In this document: positions 22,796 through 35,311 of the stretch, one piece after another
Layout: each line of letters begins with the position of its first letter
How positions within the stretch are numbered: position 1 is the first letter of the stretch
Origin: Rhabdophis nuchalis
Taxonomy: Eukaryota > Chordata > Lepidosauria > Squamata > Natricidae
Assembly: GCA_039707465.1 (NCBI GenBank)
Contig: CM077643.1
Span: 320,173,919-320,237,918 of the forward strand
DNA: 64,000 bases
Direction: 5' to 3'
Position numbers and translations under genes: made by a program
The notes under the pieces: generated by a model
The model's input: only the letters and a program-made list of their open reading frames with translations
Database searches by the model: none
Told to the model about the DNA's origin: nothing

Positions 22796-23358
22796 TAAGA
22801 GGGATAGAATCAAGATCACATAAATTCTAGTACCACTTTACAAAGCCTTAGTAAGACTACACTTGGAATACTGCACCCAGTTCTGGGCACCACAATAGAA
22901 AAAAGATGTTGAGACTTTGGAAAGAATGCAGAGAAGAGCAAAAAAAAATGATTAGTGGGTGGAGGATAAAACATATGAAAAACAGTTACAGAAATTGGAT
23001 ATGTCTAATCTAATGAAAAGAAGGACTATGGGTATCATGATAACACTGTTCCGATATTTGAAGGTCTCCTACAAAGACGAGGGCATCAAATATTTTCTAA
23101 AACAGGCAAGACAAGAAATAATGGTTGGAAACTAATCAATGAGAGAATCAAGGTAGAACTAAGGAGAAATTTCCTAATGGTGAGAGCAATCAACCAATGA
23201 AATAGCTTGCCGTCAGACATTGGGGCTGCTCCAGCACTGGTGGCTTTCAAAAAGAGACTGGACAACTACTTGTCTGAAATGGTATAAGGTCTCCTGCTCA
23301 AGCAGGGGGTTGGATTAGAAGACCTCTGAGGTCCCTTCCAAAGCTATTATTCTATGTT
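22796..23358 (+). mobile_element. CR1 LINE 3' fragment
   Basis: The frame, with stops, reads like the CR1 ORF2 C-terminus (LVRLHLEYCTQFWAP-type peptide, then LERMQRRAKK). It ends in the CR1 3' UTR GGAGGTCCCTTCCAA-type block and a TATTCTATG tail near 23340-23358. That tail is diagnostic of CR1. The copy is broken by several stops. Confidence 0.88.
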
Positions 23359-23359
23359 C

Positions 23360-25095
23360 TAAGTGGAAGGCAAAATCAAATACAAACTGCCAAGTTTCCT
23401 GCTAGCTATCTTTCTTTTTTGTACCATTTTCTCCAACAAGATTATTCTTGGTTGTTTCCTTTTGGTTGGAGTTCTTGGTGCTCCTTGTGCTTGGTTTTTG
23501 CTTGGAGATGTTTCATTATCCAACTAGGTAATATCAGCAGTTTAGTTATCTAGTTAGATAATGAAATATGGTATGTGTGCGCACGCATGTCTGTGCATGT
23601 GCATGTGTGTATTCTCCTCTATTGTTTCATTTTTTAAAATATTATATTTAATTGATTACATTTGAAAGGTTCATCAATTCAAAACAATTTCAGATAGTGT
23701 ACAACATAAAGTAAAACAATATTTAAACAGATAAAGGAAACAATTAAAAGATCAGTGACACAGAAGTCTTGACATACCCCTTAAGCAAAAATATTCTTGG
23801 AACCTCATTGTCAGTCAAGCGAAGGCTGAAAAGAAAACAAACAAGTAATTTTTTATACTCTAAAAAATAGACTATTCAGTATGCTCTAAGTCTGTATAAC
23901 TCTGTTGTCCAATATTCTAAACTAATTATTAAAAACTAAAACATTTTAATGTATCCATACTAAATTGTGCTGATAGTAGCCAAATTTCCTTCCATACTTA
24001 GTTTTAAAAAAATATTACATTTATTTCCATTAAAATTTTCTTCACTTACAAGTTCTTATCTATAGCTTGATGTTGGAGAAGTCTTTATAAAGAAAAGTTA
24101 CTTGGAAACTCTTAAAAAATTATCTATGAAACAAATTAGGTTACACCACTCAAACATGAATTATCTGAATTATTTGTTCCTAATTTATAAGAATCTTGTT
24201 TTATAAATAAACAAAGTAACATTTTAGTTCAACAGCATTTTAAAAATGTGTGTTATCTTTATCGCATTAAAAGAATGATATACATGATACCTCAAAGATT
24301 TCTCACTTAGATGACAAAAATTATGTATTCTTCAGAAAATTGAGGAAAAACTGACTGCAGGTTAAGAACTATTACTTGGGTTTTGGAAATTAAAATGCAT
24401 GCATTGATGTAAAAGTTATACCATTTTATTTTGAAATCATTATAGTAAAGTAGTAAATGTTTATTAAAAGAATTCAACAATGAATATATATTTAAATATG
24501 AATGAGTTATCACTTCATTTATAATTCATCATATCATTTCAGAATCCAATTTATATATGTAAACGTTTCCAAGTTTCCCAAGAATTCTCATTTTTAACTT
24601 TTTTAATCAACAAAATGTTGATTAAATAGCAAGAACAATAAGAAATAATTATACTATATTTCCAAAATTATAGCTATAATTTGAAAAATAAAGTTGAAAT
24701 CATTACTGAATTGGCAGGAGTAAGCAGTGATATGAAATTTATATTTCAAATATAAATTCTTATATATATTCTTAGATCATGTATTTTTCACATGAAGTCA
24801 GTCCTTCTCAAAAGTGGTACTTTCCAAATGTTAATAGGCCATGTTTCTTAAAACACTTGGAATATCACATGAATTAAAACTGAATTAATTAAGACTTGCC
24901 AGCTTTCTCTTGATTCAGAAGCTCAGTAAATAGGATTGGGTCTAGTTACTATCTGATTGGGAAACTTACAGTGAATATATTAGGACTGCAGGTTAGATTT
25001 CCCATTTACCTGGAAGTAAGTCCCATTAATTACAGTAATTCATTCTTATGTATAGATGGGCACTGTGCTGTCATAGAAATACTTAATCACCTTTG
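23360..25095. other. No recognised feature
   Basis: Strongly AT-rich, no identifiable repeat family. A perfect hairpin CTTAATC..GATTAAG (25082-25101) sits at the 5' junction of the following L2. Confidence 0.35.
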
Positions 25096-25102
25096 ATTAA
25101 GC

Positions 25103-26487
25103 GGCATTGGTCGCGTTGGTCGATGATCTCTGGAGGGCCAGAGATGGGGGTTGTTCCTCCATCCTGGTCCTATTAGACCTCTCGGCGGCTTTCGATACCA
25201 TCGACCATGGTATCCTATTGCATCGGCTGCGGGGGTTGGGGGTGGGAGGCACCATTTTACGGTGGTTCTCCTCCTACTTCTCTGGCCGATCGCAATTTGT
25301 GTTGGCAGGAGAGCAGAGGTCGACCTCGAGACCCCTCACATGTGGGGTGCCTCAGGGGTCGGTCCTCTCGCCTCTCCTGTTCAACACATATATGAAGCCG
25401 CTGGGTGAGATCATCCGTGGTTTTGGGGTAGAGTACCATCTCTATGCTGATGACACTCAGCTATATATATCTACCCCAAACCACCCCAACGATGCCATAG
25501 CGGTGATGTGCCAGTGCCTGGAAGCCGTACGGATCTGGATGGGAAGTAACGGACTCAGACTCAACCCGACCAAGACCGAATGGCTGTGGTTTCCGGCTGC
25601 CCGATTCAACCAGCTGATTCCATCGCTGGCCATAGGGGGCGAACATCTTGCCCCTGTGGATGGGGCGCGCAACTTGGGTGTCCTCCTAGATGCCCGGCTG
25701 TCCATGGAAGATCAAGTGACACTGTGGCTAGGAGGGCGTTTTACCAGGTTCGCCTGGTTCGCCAGTTGCGCCCCCTATTGGATCGGGATGCCCTTCGCAC
25801 AGTCACTCATGCTCTCGTGACATCCCGACTGGACTATTGCAACTCTCTCTACATGGGGCTCCCCTTGACGTGCACCCGGAGACTTCAGATGGTCCAGAAT
25901 GCAGCCGCGCGAGCAATTATGGTTTACCCACATAACACCGCTCTTGAGTGAGCTGCACTGGCTGCCTGTCGTTTCCCGGGTGCGCTTCAAGGTATTAGTC
26001 ATCATCTTTAAAGCGCTCCATGGCTCGGGACCTAGCTATCTGCGGGATCGGATCCTGCCTCACACATCCTCATGGCCGATTCGCTCCCACAGAGAGGGGC
26101 TTCTCCGAGTGCCGTCAACTAGACTTTGTCAGCGGGCGACACCCAGGGGAAGAGCTCTCTCTGTGGCGGGCCCAGCCCTCTGGAACGACCTTCCCCCCGA
26201 CATTAGAACGACCACGGACTTCCGCTCCTTCCGTCTAAAATTAAAAACGCATCTTTTCTGCTTGGCCGGCCTAGGGTAGTCTCTCTTCTATGGGGTTTTT
26301 AGTTTAAGGGGTTTTTAGGATAGTTGTATTTTATAGTTGTTTTAGCGCAGGATATGATTTAATGTGCTAATTTTGTACTTTGTTTTATGTTACTGTTCTT
26401 AATTTACCTGTGCCCCGCCTCGAGTCCCTTTGGGGAGAGAGAGCGGGTTAGAAATAAAATTAATTATTATTATTATTATTAATAGAA
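25103..26487 (+). mobile_element. L2-clade LINE, 5'-truncated in the RT domain
   Basis: The copy begins in the RT ([16 protein letters not shown]) and runs to the 3' UTR and a (TTA)n tail. A 237-codon frame at 25107-25820 holds the RT motifs [28 protein letters not shown] and YHLYADDTQLY, and the thumb region NGLRLNPTKTEWLWF. A small deletion near 25722 shifts the frame. The C-terminal part (LLSELHWLPVVSRVRFKVL to CLAGLG) is open at 25899-26279. Close similarity to 48-50.5 kb marks it as the same subfamily. Confidence 0.92.
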
Positions 26488-26599
26488 AATAGTTAACTGT
26501 AGATATTTTAATTTCGTTACAATATATATCATTATATAAGACAATAATTCTAAGATATCACATTTTCTAACACTGAAATTAGTTTATTCGCTACCTTGA

Positions 26600-26922
26600 A
26601 GGTAAAGGTAAAGATTCCCCTCGCACATATGTGCTAGTTGTTCAAAACCAAAGAGCCAGTGCTGTTTGAAGACGTCACCATGGTCATGTGGCCAGCATGA
26701 CTAGATGCCAAAGGGGCACAGAATGCGGTTACCTACCCACCAAAGTGGTCCCTATTTTTCCACTTGCATTTTTACATGCTTTCGAACTGGTAGGTTGGCA
26801 GAAGCTGGGACGAGTAATGGGAGCTCATTCCGTTACGCGGTGCTAGGGATTCAAATTGCTGAAATGCCAATCTTTCTGGTCAACAAGCGCAGCATCTTAG
26901 CCACTGAGCCACCGCGTCATAC
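26600..26922 (-). mobile_element. Sauria-type tRNA SINE
   Basis: Same blocks as at 1006-1372: the 3' end with GAGGGGAATCTTTACC on the minus strand, the GGCTCTTTGGTTTTGAA region, the AGCTCCCATTACTCG block and a decayed tRNA head ending near 26922. B-box-like sequence lies at about 26844-26856. Confidence 0.85.
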
Positions 26923-26924
26923 CT

Positions 26925-28093
26925 TATCTTCATATCTGTCACACCCTTGTCATACTTGATACCTTGAAGCAAAACACTCCTCTTCTTCAGTCTTATCTCA
27001 CAGCCAGGTTAATGGGCCTATTCCATCTCAGATAACCATTTACCCTTTCACAGTGTTCCATCCATCCATCACAGATCATTTGGAACTAACAAAGGTCCAG
27101 AACAAAACAACCAAAGAAAAGTGACCAACATGACTGAGAAAACAACACTCACATTTGCATTGGCTCAATATTATCAATAGGAGATATCTCTGCACAGCAG
27201 TTATTCACCAATACACTAACCATATCTGAAAGTCAGCAGAAAAAGAGGAGGTTTGACAGCTAAGCTAATTTGTAAGTGCCTTCAGCTTCATATAAGTGAA
27301 TAAAAAATGACAGAAAGTAAAAGGGAAAAGAAATGAAGATGCAATAGTAATATCTTAAAGTGTTTCTATTAAGGCTATAAAAATGTGTTTGGAATTTCCA
27401 TGAACGATTCCCATATGTGAACAAAGATAGACTGAACTCTTAATAAGCAATTGATTTTAGCATATATATTGGAGTTTTTCAATTCACAGAATGCATCTCT
27501 ATTTTTCTTCTGTTTATGATTGCCATAGTCTCACAGGGCAGGATACATTTGAGGGTTTTTTTTTCTTTAAAAGGAGAAAAATATCACTGCTTATTATTAA
27601 ATTCTAATAATATCATAGCTAGTAGATAAATGTACGAGGCAACTGTGGAGCACTTCATCACTGTCGCTGTTACAAAAGAAAGAAAAGAAACTTTACAATT
27701 TATTTTCTTATTTATTGAAGTTTCCCCAAATTATTCTTTTACTGAAGGTATCATATTGTTAATCAGTCTTTTCTTATGCCAAAAAGAAGGAAATAACTTC
27801 TTAAAACTATTGTTATCTTCAGAACAATTCAATTCCAGGTTTTCCTGGTGCTTGACTCATTGAGCTGAAGAATACTTTTTCTCTTATTAACTGTAATGAC
27901 ATTTCATATAAAAATAGTTTGGGCCATGGTGTAGAGGTATTCTTTTAAAAGAAGGACTTTTCACAAGTCTATTTTAATGCTTAATATAGCAAATTTATAA
28001 TCAACTGCTCTACCAGCAACAGTTCAGAAGATGGGGAAACTTAAATGTAGTATTAGCTACACTAACCTTTGCATAATTGCTAAGAAGTAACCC

Positions 28094-28130
<37 letters not shown>

Positions 28131-28390
28131 CACACACACACACATATATCTGAAATTTACATCTTAATAAGATACTGCAGAGGCCTGACCAAATTCATGA
28201 CGAAATACTGTATTTGTATAACTTCTGGGTATTGTTACTCATTTGTTTTCCATATTAGTGCTTGGACTTTAAATATGTGATAAAATATGAATTTAAATGC
28301 TGAAATGACTTTTCAACTGATTCATTGATTTGATGTACAACTAGTTTGCTTTGATTTTAGAAGAGCTGGGATTGAGAAAACCATACAAGC
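26925..28390. other. AT-rich spacer with one microsatellite
   Basis: No gene or repeat family is seen except the dinucleotide tract at 28097-28146, listed separately. Confidence 0.35.
28097..28146. repeat. (TG)n(CG)n(CA)n alternating tract
   Basis: About 16 TG units pass through CGCGC into about 9 CA units. The whole is alternating purine-pyrimidine and nearly palindromic, so it could adopt Z-DNA or a cruciform. Confidence 0.95.
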
Positions 28391-28396
28391 TACTCT

Positions 28397-28685
28397 AGGT
28401 AAAGGTATAGGGTTCCCCTCACACATATGTGCTAGTCGTTCCCAACTCTAGAGGGCAGTGTTTGTCTCTGTTTTAAAGCCGAAGAGCCAGGACTGTCCAA
28501 AGACATCTCTGTGGTCATGTGGCGGGCACACGGAACGCTGTTGCCTTCCCACCAAAGGTTTCCTATTTTTCTACTTGCATTTTTATGTGCTTTTGAACTG
28601 CTAGATTGGCAGAAGTTTGGACAAGTAACAGGAGCTCACTCAGTTACACGACGCTAGGGATTCGAACTACCGAACTGCCGACCTA
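28397..28685 (-). mobile_element. Sauria-type tRNA SINE, 5' end lost
   Basis: The minus strand shows the 3' block GTGTGAGGGGAACC, then CGGCTTTAAAACAGAG and AGCTCCTGTTACTTG, ending in part of the tRNA head (GGTAGTTCGAATCCC, a B box, at about 28658-28672). The rest of the head is missing. Confidence 0.85.
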
Positions 28686-28689
28686 TATA

Positions 28690-29412
28690 TTAAGTTGCAC
28701 AAAATATATCTGTGAATTAAGGGTTCAGTTAAATCATTTCATTATTAGTTTTGTCATAAATCCTGGAAGATGATATGTTTTATTAACCCAATTGGTTAAG
28801 CAAATTCAAGCAGTTATTGTAACTATAGCTGAATTGAGAATAAATTCCTACACAGAAACAAACAAATGGAGATGAGTTTTAATACTGATTATATTGGTTA
28901 CTTCAGTGTCTTAAAACTCAGAACATCTGGACTATCAAACTATTGAAACACGTAAGCAAAATTGTGGGAAAGATAATAAAGTATCACTGAAATAAGTTGG
29001 TGCCTTTTTTATCTTGAAATAATGCAATACAGGAAAAATAGGATTTATAGTAAAATAAATAATGTAGCAGAAAGAAAAAGAAGACAATTTGGATCCAATT
29101 GAGAATTGATGAATCTAAATGCATAGGCTGTGCCATATCAGCGGTTTTCTCCAGTGGGGTGCCTGCAAATGCATTTGTCATCAACTCCCATAATGCTCAA
29201 CCAATATGATTGGCTGTACGATAGCTGAGAATTGTGGGAACTATAGCCAAGAAAACTTCAATGGATCAGGTTGAAGAAACACTATTAGTTTATTGTCAAG
29301 AGACTGATAATATCAAATTATTTTGGCACTATTACTGTAAAGAATAAATGTCAGTTAATGTAAGAAATGTTTTCATAGCCTGGCTTCAAAAGCCAAGAAC
29401 TTTACTGGATCG

Positions 29413-29443
<31 letters not shown>

Positions 29444-30058
29444 ACCACATATGGCAGAGGTTTTTTTTTCAAACATAGGACAAAACATCTGACAATTGCT
29501 CAGAAAGCCATATATGGAGCAAGGCCATCCAAAGTACAATTTAGCACTTGGGTATATGATTGGGTGGATAAATGATTGGGTGCATTGGATAAAACAATAA
29601 AGTAAGATTGGGACATATACACACCCCTCACCAGTAGCAAGTGGATAATTGATGTGTGTTCCAAACATGATTTAACCATTGCTCAGTAAAAATATATAAC
29701 GTTCAGGACTTGACTAACCTTGACTAAATACTGTATACTCAATTTGCCAAAAGGAAAACCAGAAATATTAGTCCACACATATATCTTTAGCTCACACAAT
29801 TGAACTGTAGAATTAATAATCTATTATCCCCATATTTTCACGTTTAGCTACAAAATGGATTAAATCAGTCCAGCAGATGACATTTAGCCATGTACTTAAC
29901 CACCCTATTAAAATCAAAGTTGTTAAAAATTATACAATGCTTATATTATTCTCTGTTCTTTCACTTTCACAATACTATTTTAAGCTTATCCTCCTTTGTC
30001 TGCTCACGTGTCAGGTAACCTTATCAGTTCTAGGTCGCAGTTCTAGGGGTGTTTGAAC
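28690..30058. other. AT-rich sequence, possible decayed MITE, one (GT)n tract
   Basis: At about 29139-29284 the left CAGCGGTTTTCTCC and right GGTTGAAGAAACACTA ends look like a decayed hAT MITE with a CAACTCCCATAATG-type inside. No target duplication is seen, so this is tentative. (GT)n lies at 29413-29440. Nothing else is recognised. Confidence 0.35.
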
Positions 30059-30059
30059 A

Positions 30060-30290
30060 AAATCCTTAATTTGGCTTTTAGGGGGTTCCAGGGAGGAGGG
30101 GAGGGATAGTTTACAATTTAAATGGGGGATTTAATCTGGTTTTAGCGCAGGTTTTGTCATTTAATCAGTTTTTTAAATTATAATTGGTCCTATTTTGTAT
30201 ATTGTTTTAAATTCCTGTGCGCCGCCCTGGGTCCTCTCGGAGAAGGGCGGGATATAAATTGAATAAATTGAATTGAATTGAATTGAATTT
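30060..30290 (+). mobile_element. L2-clade LINE 3' UTR only
   Basis: The GTTTTAGCGCAGG block, the GCGCCGCCCTGGGTCC/GGAGAAGGGCGG hairpin and an (AATTG)n tail are typical of the 3' ends of neighbouring L2 copies. No ORF2 sequence remains, and the 5' limit is approximate. Confidence 0.82.
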
Positions 30291-30358
30291 GGTAACTATA
30301 TCCTCCTTTGCCTGTTCAGATATATAGTATCCTTGTCTAATAGTGAATTCTTCCAGGA

Positions 30359-30479
30359 CAGAGTTCCTCAACTTTTTCAGCTTTGTGGACTGGTATTTGC
30401 AGGGGTGGGGGAAGAAGTGAGTGGCCCTGTACTGAAAGACTCATGATAGAGGACCATGGCCTGAGGTTGTGGACTCCTG
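30359..30479. mobile_element. hAT MITE, 121 bp
   Basis: The ends CAGAGTTCCTCAAC and GGTTGTGGACTCCTG are inverted and hAT-like. The flanking octamers TTCCAGGA (30351-30358) and TTCTAGGA (30480-30487) differ at one position. Confidence 0.85.
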
Positions 30480-30517
30480 TTCTAGGATATAATGCATATA
30501 CTAGGCCTGCACATATT

Positions 30518-30953
30518 AGATTAGAAAAGCAACAAATATGATTATGGGACTGGAGACTAACACATACAAAGAAGGGTTGCAGGAATTGGGCATGATTAAT
30601 GTACTGAAAAGAAGGACTAGGGGCAATATGACAGCAGTGTTCCAATATCTAAAAGGCTGACACAAAGAAGAGGAGGTCAACCTATTCTCCAAAGCATCTG
30701 AAGGTAGGACAAGAAGCAATGAATGGAAACTAATTTAGAGAATCAACCTAGAACTAAGGAGAAGTTTCCTGACAATTAGAACAATTAATCAGTGGATCTC
30801 CTTGCCTCCAAAAGTTGTGGGTGCTCCAACAGTGGAGGTTTTTAAGAAGAGATTAGACAACCATTTGTCTGAAATGGTATAGGGTTTTCTGTTTCAGCAA
30901 GGGGTTGGACTAGAAGACCTTAAAGGTCTCTTCCAACTCTGTTATTCTGTTAA
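30518..30953 (+). mobile_element. CR1 LINE 3' fragment
   Basis: Blocks shared with other CR1 copies here include GTACTGAAAAGAAGGACTAG, CAGTGTTCCAATATCT and AACCTAGAACTAAGGAG. The 3' end is GTCTCTTCCAACTCTGTTA followed by TTCTG, the CR1 tail type. ORF2 is interrupted by stops. Confidence 0.87.
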
Positions 30954-30970
30954 TATTATACTGTCTAGAC

Positions 30971-31102
30971 CAGAGATGTCAAACTTGTGACCCATGGCCA
31001 GATGTGTCACATGCTGGCCACACCCACCCCTGGTTTAGCGAGGAGGGGGACTCATGATACATCACATGATGACAACATGACACTGCGAGTTTGACATCAC
31101 TG
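30971..31102. mobile_element. hAT MITE, 132 bp
   Basis: The ends CAGAGATGTCAAAC and GTTTGACATCACTG are inverted. Perfect 8-bp duplications GTCTAGAC flank it at 30963-30970 and 31103-31110. It begins 18 nt after the CR1 tail. Confidence 0.94.
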
Positions 31103-31111
31103 GTCTAGACT

Positions 31112-33360
31112 ACCTTTCTAATACTGAATTGTGTTTACTTAGGCCACTATTCTTTATTCTTGACGTTGTCAAACTACCATCTGGAGCATCACTCACCATT
31201 GGCTGAAAATGCTGAAGATTGTAATATTGTATATGCGAATCTACAGGGGTACCATTCTTCCTCCTTCCCCCTCCTCTGCTCTTACTGACAACAAAGATTC
31301 CTGTCAATTTTTCTACCTAAAATATTTTAAAGATGGAGATACAGACTCCACCTGGAACTTCTGCATGTGAAATATCATCTGTGAATTACCAATCTTCCCA
31401 AAGAGCTTAGAATTCACCAACATTGCAGACCACAATGCCAAAAATACTGTGTCTACCTGTCATGCTAGTATATTGCATTCTTAGCCCCTGGCAATTAAAC
31501 TAACAAGATGCCTCATTTTGACACCTCAGTCAAACACTCAAAACATCCTAAAAGACCAGTTCATTTTTTTTAAAGGGGGGGAGTTGGGGGCCAGCACTGG
31601 AAAGGAAAATAATCTATGTGAGCATCCTATTACCATAAGAAATTAGATATTTTTTTAAAAAAAATATGTAGTGTTTATTTTAAATCGCTTTCAAAACAAT
31701 GAGACATTTCTTAAATGAGTTCTGTAATGTTCCTTCCCACAATCACCGATGCAACAAGAAAATTGCTAACTTCATTCCCAAGCCAAATTTGTCAGTCATG
31801 CTGCTCTGTGCTCAGAGTAACAATGTTCTGAGCAATTAATATCAAACCTTCCGAAGCAGCTCTGCCTTCTGATCGCGAGGGTGCTTCTTCTGCCATCATC
31901 AGAAACTGCAGCGAGTGTGAGGGCAACAAGGAGGAGGAGGAAGAGGAGGGAGAAAAAATGGCTTTCTCTTCAACTGGGCTAGGAATAGAAAGATAATTGC
32001 AGTGCATTTTGCACAAAATTGCTGCAGTTGGAAACATCTCCTCACTCCCCTCCCTGCCCATTTTCTGTTTTAATTATAGTTATTATTGCACTCTTAAGAA
32101 ATTCAGCTGGTGTAGAACAATTTCTTTTCTTCCTTTTCAGATGCATCCAACCCAGCCATTATGCACTCCTTCCTTGAGCCCTGACATGAAACCAAAGGCT
32201 ACCGAATTGTTGTTCACGGTGAGGTCCTCGGATGCAATCATTATTTTGGGGTCAGCATGCCCAGCTTCGGAAGGGAAACGGACAAGGGAGAGATAAGGAA
32301 GAGAACAGAACTATTCTTCTTGGCCTCTGCCTATCCTTTGCAGCCCAGTTTTTCCCTTAGGCTGAAGAAAGTGCATTAGCAGGCTGTAATGAATGTGTAA
32401 AAGCCCAGTGGGAAGGAAAGCACGGTTTCAGGTATGCATAAAGCAATCTGGAAACATGTGTTTAAACAGACGTTGGGAAGGCTGCTATTTGCAAAGAAGC
32501 ATTCCGAATATTAGCGCTGAAGTCGGAGGGGGCAAAAAGCTAGGAAAACCCCAAAAGACATTTCTTATGGTCATGCAGTTCAGGCTTTTACCTGGTTGGA
32601 GTTCATGCATCAACTCTGTGAGCATAATGGGAAACAGCAAATACAAATTCAAGTGCTCCTGTGCTTTGATTGTGACTAGAATGCAAAGGTAAGCCTGCAG
32701 CAAGCAGGTGGGCGATAGAAGGTGGAAATACGGAAATAGGAAGGTGACATTTATTTATCTAAACCTGAAGAATTCCTGCCAAGCAATGTTGGACTCAGTC
32801 CAGAGGTTTTGTCAATCTGATCATTCTTTAGTTACAAATCTCTACAATGATTATCCAAAGCTTCACCTGAAGGGCTTAAAGCCATAGGTTTGGAAAGACC
32901 AGTAATCTGCTTTAGTTCTACTTTGAGTATTTCAAATCCATCCGATTTTTTTAAAAATTGCTTTTTAGTTGTGTGTGTTCTTATAAAATGAGAAGCTCCT
33001 GATTTGGAACTGACACCAGTTGGACACCTTTGCAATTTTGCTCTAGCCATATCGTCACTTCCATACCATCTCAGGAGAGTGTGGGACTCAAATTTGTCCA
33101 AATATTGCAGCTGTGTAGTCACACCCTTCAGCCCTGTATTACAAAATTTGATGTTTGGGAAATCTGAACAGTTCTTCCGTGTGTATGTAGAAGCATTCAG
33201 TGTTTTTTTTTCTGGTCTCTTTATATGAATTGTCAGTACATGCCTCTAGATACAGGTCTATGGACGTGAATGGGAATGTATGGGAGAAACAACTAATCCA
33301 ACATTGAACTGTGGCCCAACCTATTATTGGCATATAGTACTTGATGTCCTTTTCTAAAGA
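31112..33360. other. No recognised repeat; possible unique sequence
   Basis: Composition is more balanced at 31.8-32.7 kb than in the surrounding AT-rich DNA. Short frames on both strands (for example 31997-32296 and 32393-32692 plus) have no recognised domain. I cannot tell unique non-coding sequence from an exon here. Confidence 0.3.
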
Positions 33361-33361
33361 A

Positions 33362-33600
33362 AATGCAACAGAAAGCAATGGGTGGAAACTAATCAAGGAG
33401 AGAAGCAACTTAGAACTAAGGAGAAATTTCCGGACAGTTAGAACAATTAACCTCTGGAACCTCCAGAAGTTGTGAATGCCCCAACCCTGGAAGTCTTTAA
33501 GAAGATGTTAGATAGCCATTTGGTCCCTTCCAACTCTGCTATTGTATTGTATTGTGTTGTGTTGTGTTGTGTTGTGTTGTGTTGTGTTGTGTTGTATTGT
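33362..33600 (+). mobile_element. CR1 LINE 3' end with expanded tail
   Basis: The CR1 3' block GAAACTAATCAAGGAG through CCCTTCCAACTCTGC passes into (TTGTA/TTGTG)n at about 33541-33600. An internal deletion removes the usual block before GGTCCCTTCC. The tail has grown into a microsatellite. Confidence 0.88.
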
Positions 33601-33604
33601 ATAA

Positions 33605-34205
33605 AGAATGAAAAGGATTGCCTATGCTGGACAATATCAAAGATAAATAAACTGTCCCACCACAGATTTTTTATTTTATTTCAGCAATCATCACCTTTCA
33701 TCATTATAAGTAGGGAATGGTGAGATTACCAATTGTACTGAATAGTTGCAGGAGCCAAGTGTATTTTTTATATCATTTGAACATTCGGGGAGGGGGAGGG
33801 GTTTCCGTCTGCTGTCTGAGCTTGGTTGTTTTCTTGGAACCTTGTTTCAAGAAAGATAAGGTTGTAACTGCTAAGAAGGGATTGGGGTTTCCTCTCATAC
33901 TAGTGGTTTGAAGAGAGTAGTTAGTTGCTTAATTGGGCTAATGTTTATTGTTGTTTGAGTTGGTTGTTCCTTGATTGAGGTACTGTTTGATTCTTGATAT
34001 TTGATCTAGTGTTAATCTTGTTAATCTCTGCTCATTTGGATGTTGATTGTTGGTAAAGAAGTGTTTTAGTCTCTTTTTGGCTCTTTGACTGTCTCTTGAA
34101 TGGCATGTAAATGATGTTTATCTCTATGTGCCTGTTGATAGCTGATTTCTCTCATTGCCAGGATTCCAGGAATTTTCTACTATTTTTGGGCATGGCTTGC
34201 TCTAG
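33605..34205. other. No recognised feature
   Basis: T- and G-rich sequence with scattered GTTGATTG words; no repeat family or gene is recognised. Confidence 0.35.
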
Positions 34206-34207
34206 GA

Positions 34208-34350
34208 CAGTGTTGGCAAACCTTTTCGGCACCAAGTGCAGAAATGGGAGCACATGCATGCACGTGGGTGAGCGCCAGAAACCAGAAGAGCAGCTCCCCT
34301 GCTTGCATGTATACACCAGGAAACTGAGCTTCTGGTTTCTGGAACACACA
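34208..34350. mobile_element. hAT-type fragment, right end missing
   Basis: The left end CAGTGTTGGCAAACCTTTTC with GGCACCAAGTGC is of the same family as 11291-11767. The inside includes GCACATGCATGCACG. I find no matching right end or target duplication; the limit given is approximate. Confidence 0.6.
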
Positions 34351-34354
34351 TGTG

Positions 34355-35170
34355 TGCTTTGGCTTGACCATTAATAGTTAAGATTCTTGTGTACAGGTTG
34401 CATGTAATAAACCTTTGGTGCTTTGAACTCCTGTTCCAGGTTATCTTCACCTGATAACAATTACTTGTGCCATTGTTTTCCATCACTGTGACTAGCTGCA
34501 GATATCTCTACTAGCATTTCTGAGAGTTGTTTTAATCTGGATTCTCTTTATTTGGTGGAGAGAGAAAATAATGATACCACATTTTATAATGAAAATAAAG
34601 TTATATATGTAAGCATTAAATAATGCTTTGCCCCCCTTAATATCAAGCATATATGCTTTTATCGATTTCCTTCCAAATTGAAATTCTGCGTTGATTTTGG
34701 CAACTGCTTTAATTCCTTTCCTTTTACCTTGCCTAAAGCAATTCCAAAAGATGCTAGCCTCAATCTTGTTTGTTATTGTGAGAAAGAAAGAAAAAAGATT
34801 TTTATCAATGATAGCCTGAAGTTAAAGACCAGGAAATTGTGTTAACTATTATGCCAGCTACAAATGAGAGTATCTAGTATGTGAATAAAATAGAACATTG
34901 TTTTTAATTAATGGACTAATTCTTCAGACAAATTAGTTGTGAATCCAATCCAAATGTCATCAATATTAAAATGTAAACAAATCTCTGACTAGCAATTCAA
35001 ATTCTATCCTGTCATGTAATGAAATACAAAAGTTAAACAACAGAATAATTACTCCTGTTTCCATTGTTTTCATCTCTTACCACTTTGCAGGTGGTTCCCA
35101 CTCAAACTTTTACCTCCCCCCCTCAATTTGTTTACCTAAAACTCCCATCTCATCCTGTTTTACAGTCCTA
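34355..35170. other. No recognised feature
   Basis: AT-rich sequence with nothing identifiable. Confidence 0.35.
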
Positions 35171-35174
35171 CTAT

Positions 35175-35310
35175 TACAGCAGTAACAAGGACTGTCAGGA
35201 TTTCGTCACTAAGTGATATGGTCACGAGGCATCATGCTTGATGACTACATTGCTTAGCAACAGAAATTTCAGTCCTAATTATCACTGTAACTACCTGTAG
35301 AGGGACTGAC
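35175..35310. mobile_element. Tigger-like MITE remnant
   Basis: CATTGCTTAGCAACAGAAAT followed by CAGTCCTAATTATCACTGTA and CTACCTGTA resembles the right half of a squamate Tigger-type MITE with 'cttagcaacagaaat' and 'gactacctg' blocks. The left end is decayed. Recognition is from remembered family features, so moderate confidence only. Confidence 0.55.
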
Positions 35311-35311
35311 A

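Noticed and set aside
29139..29284. A further hAT MITE
   Set aside because: Ends are only loosely inverted and no 8-bp duplication is present; mentioned only as a possibility.
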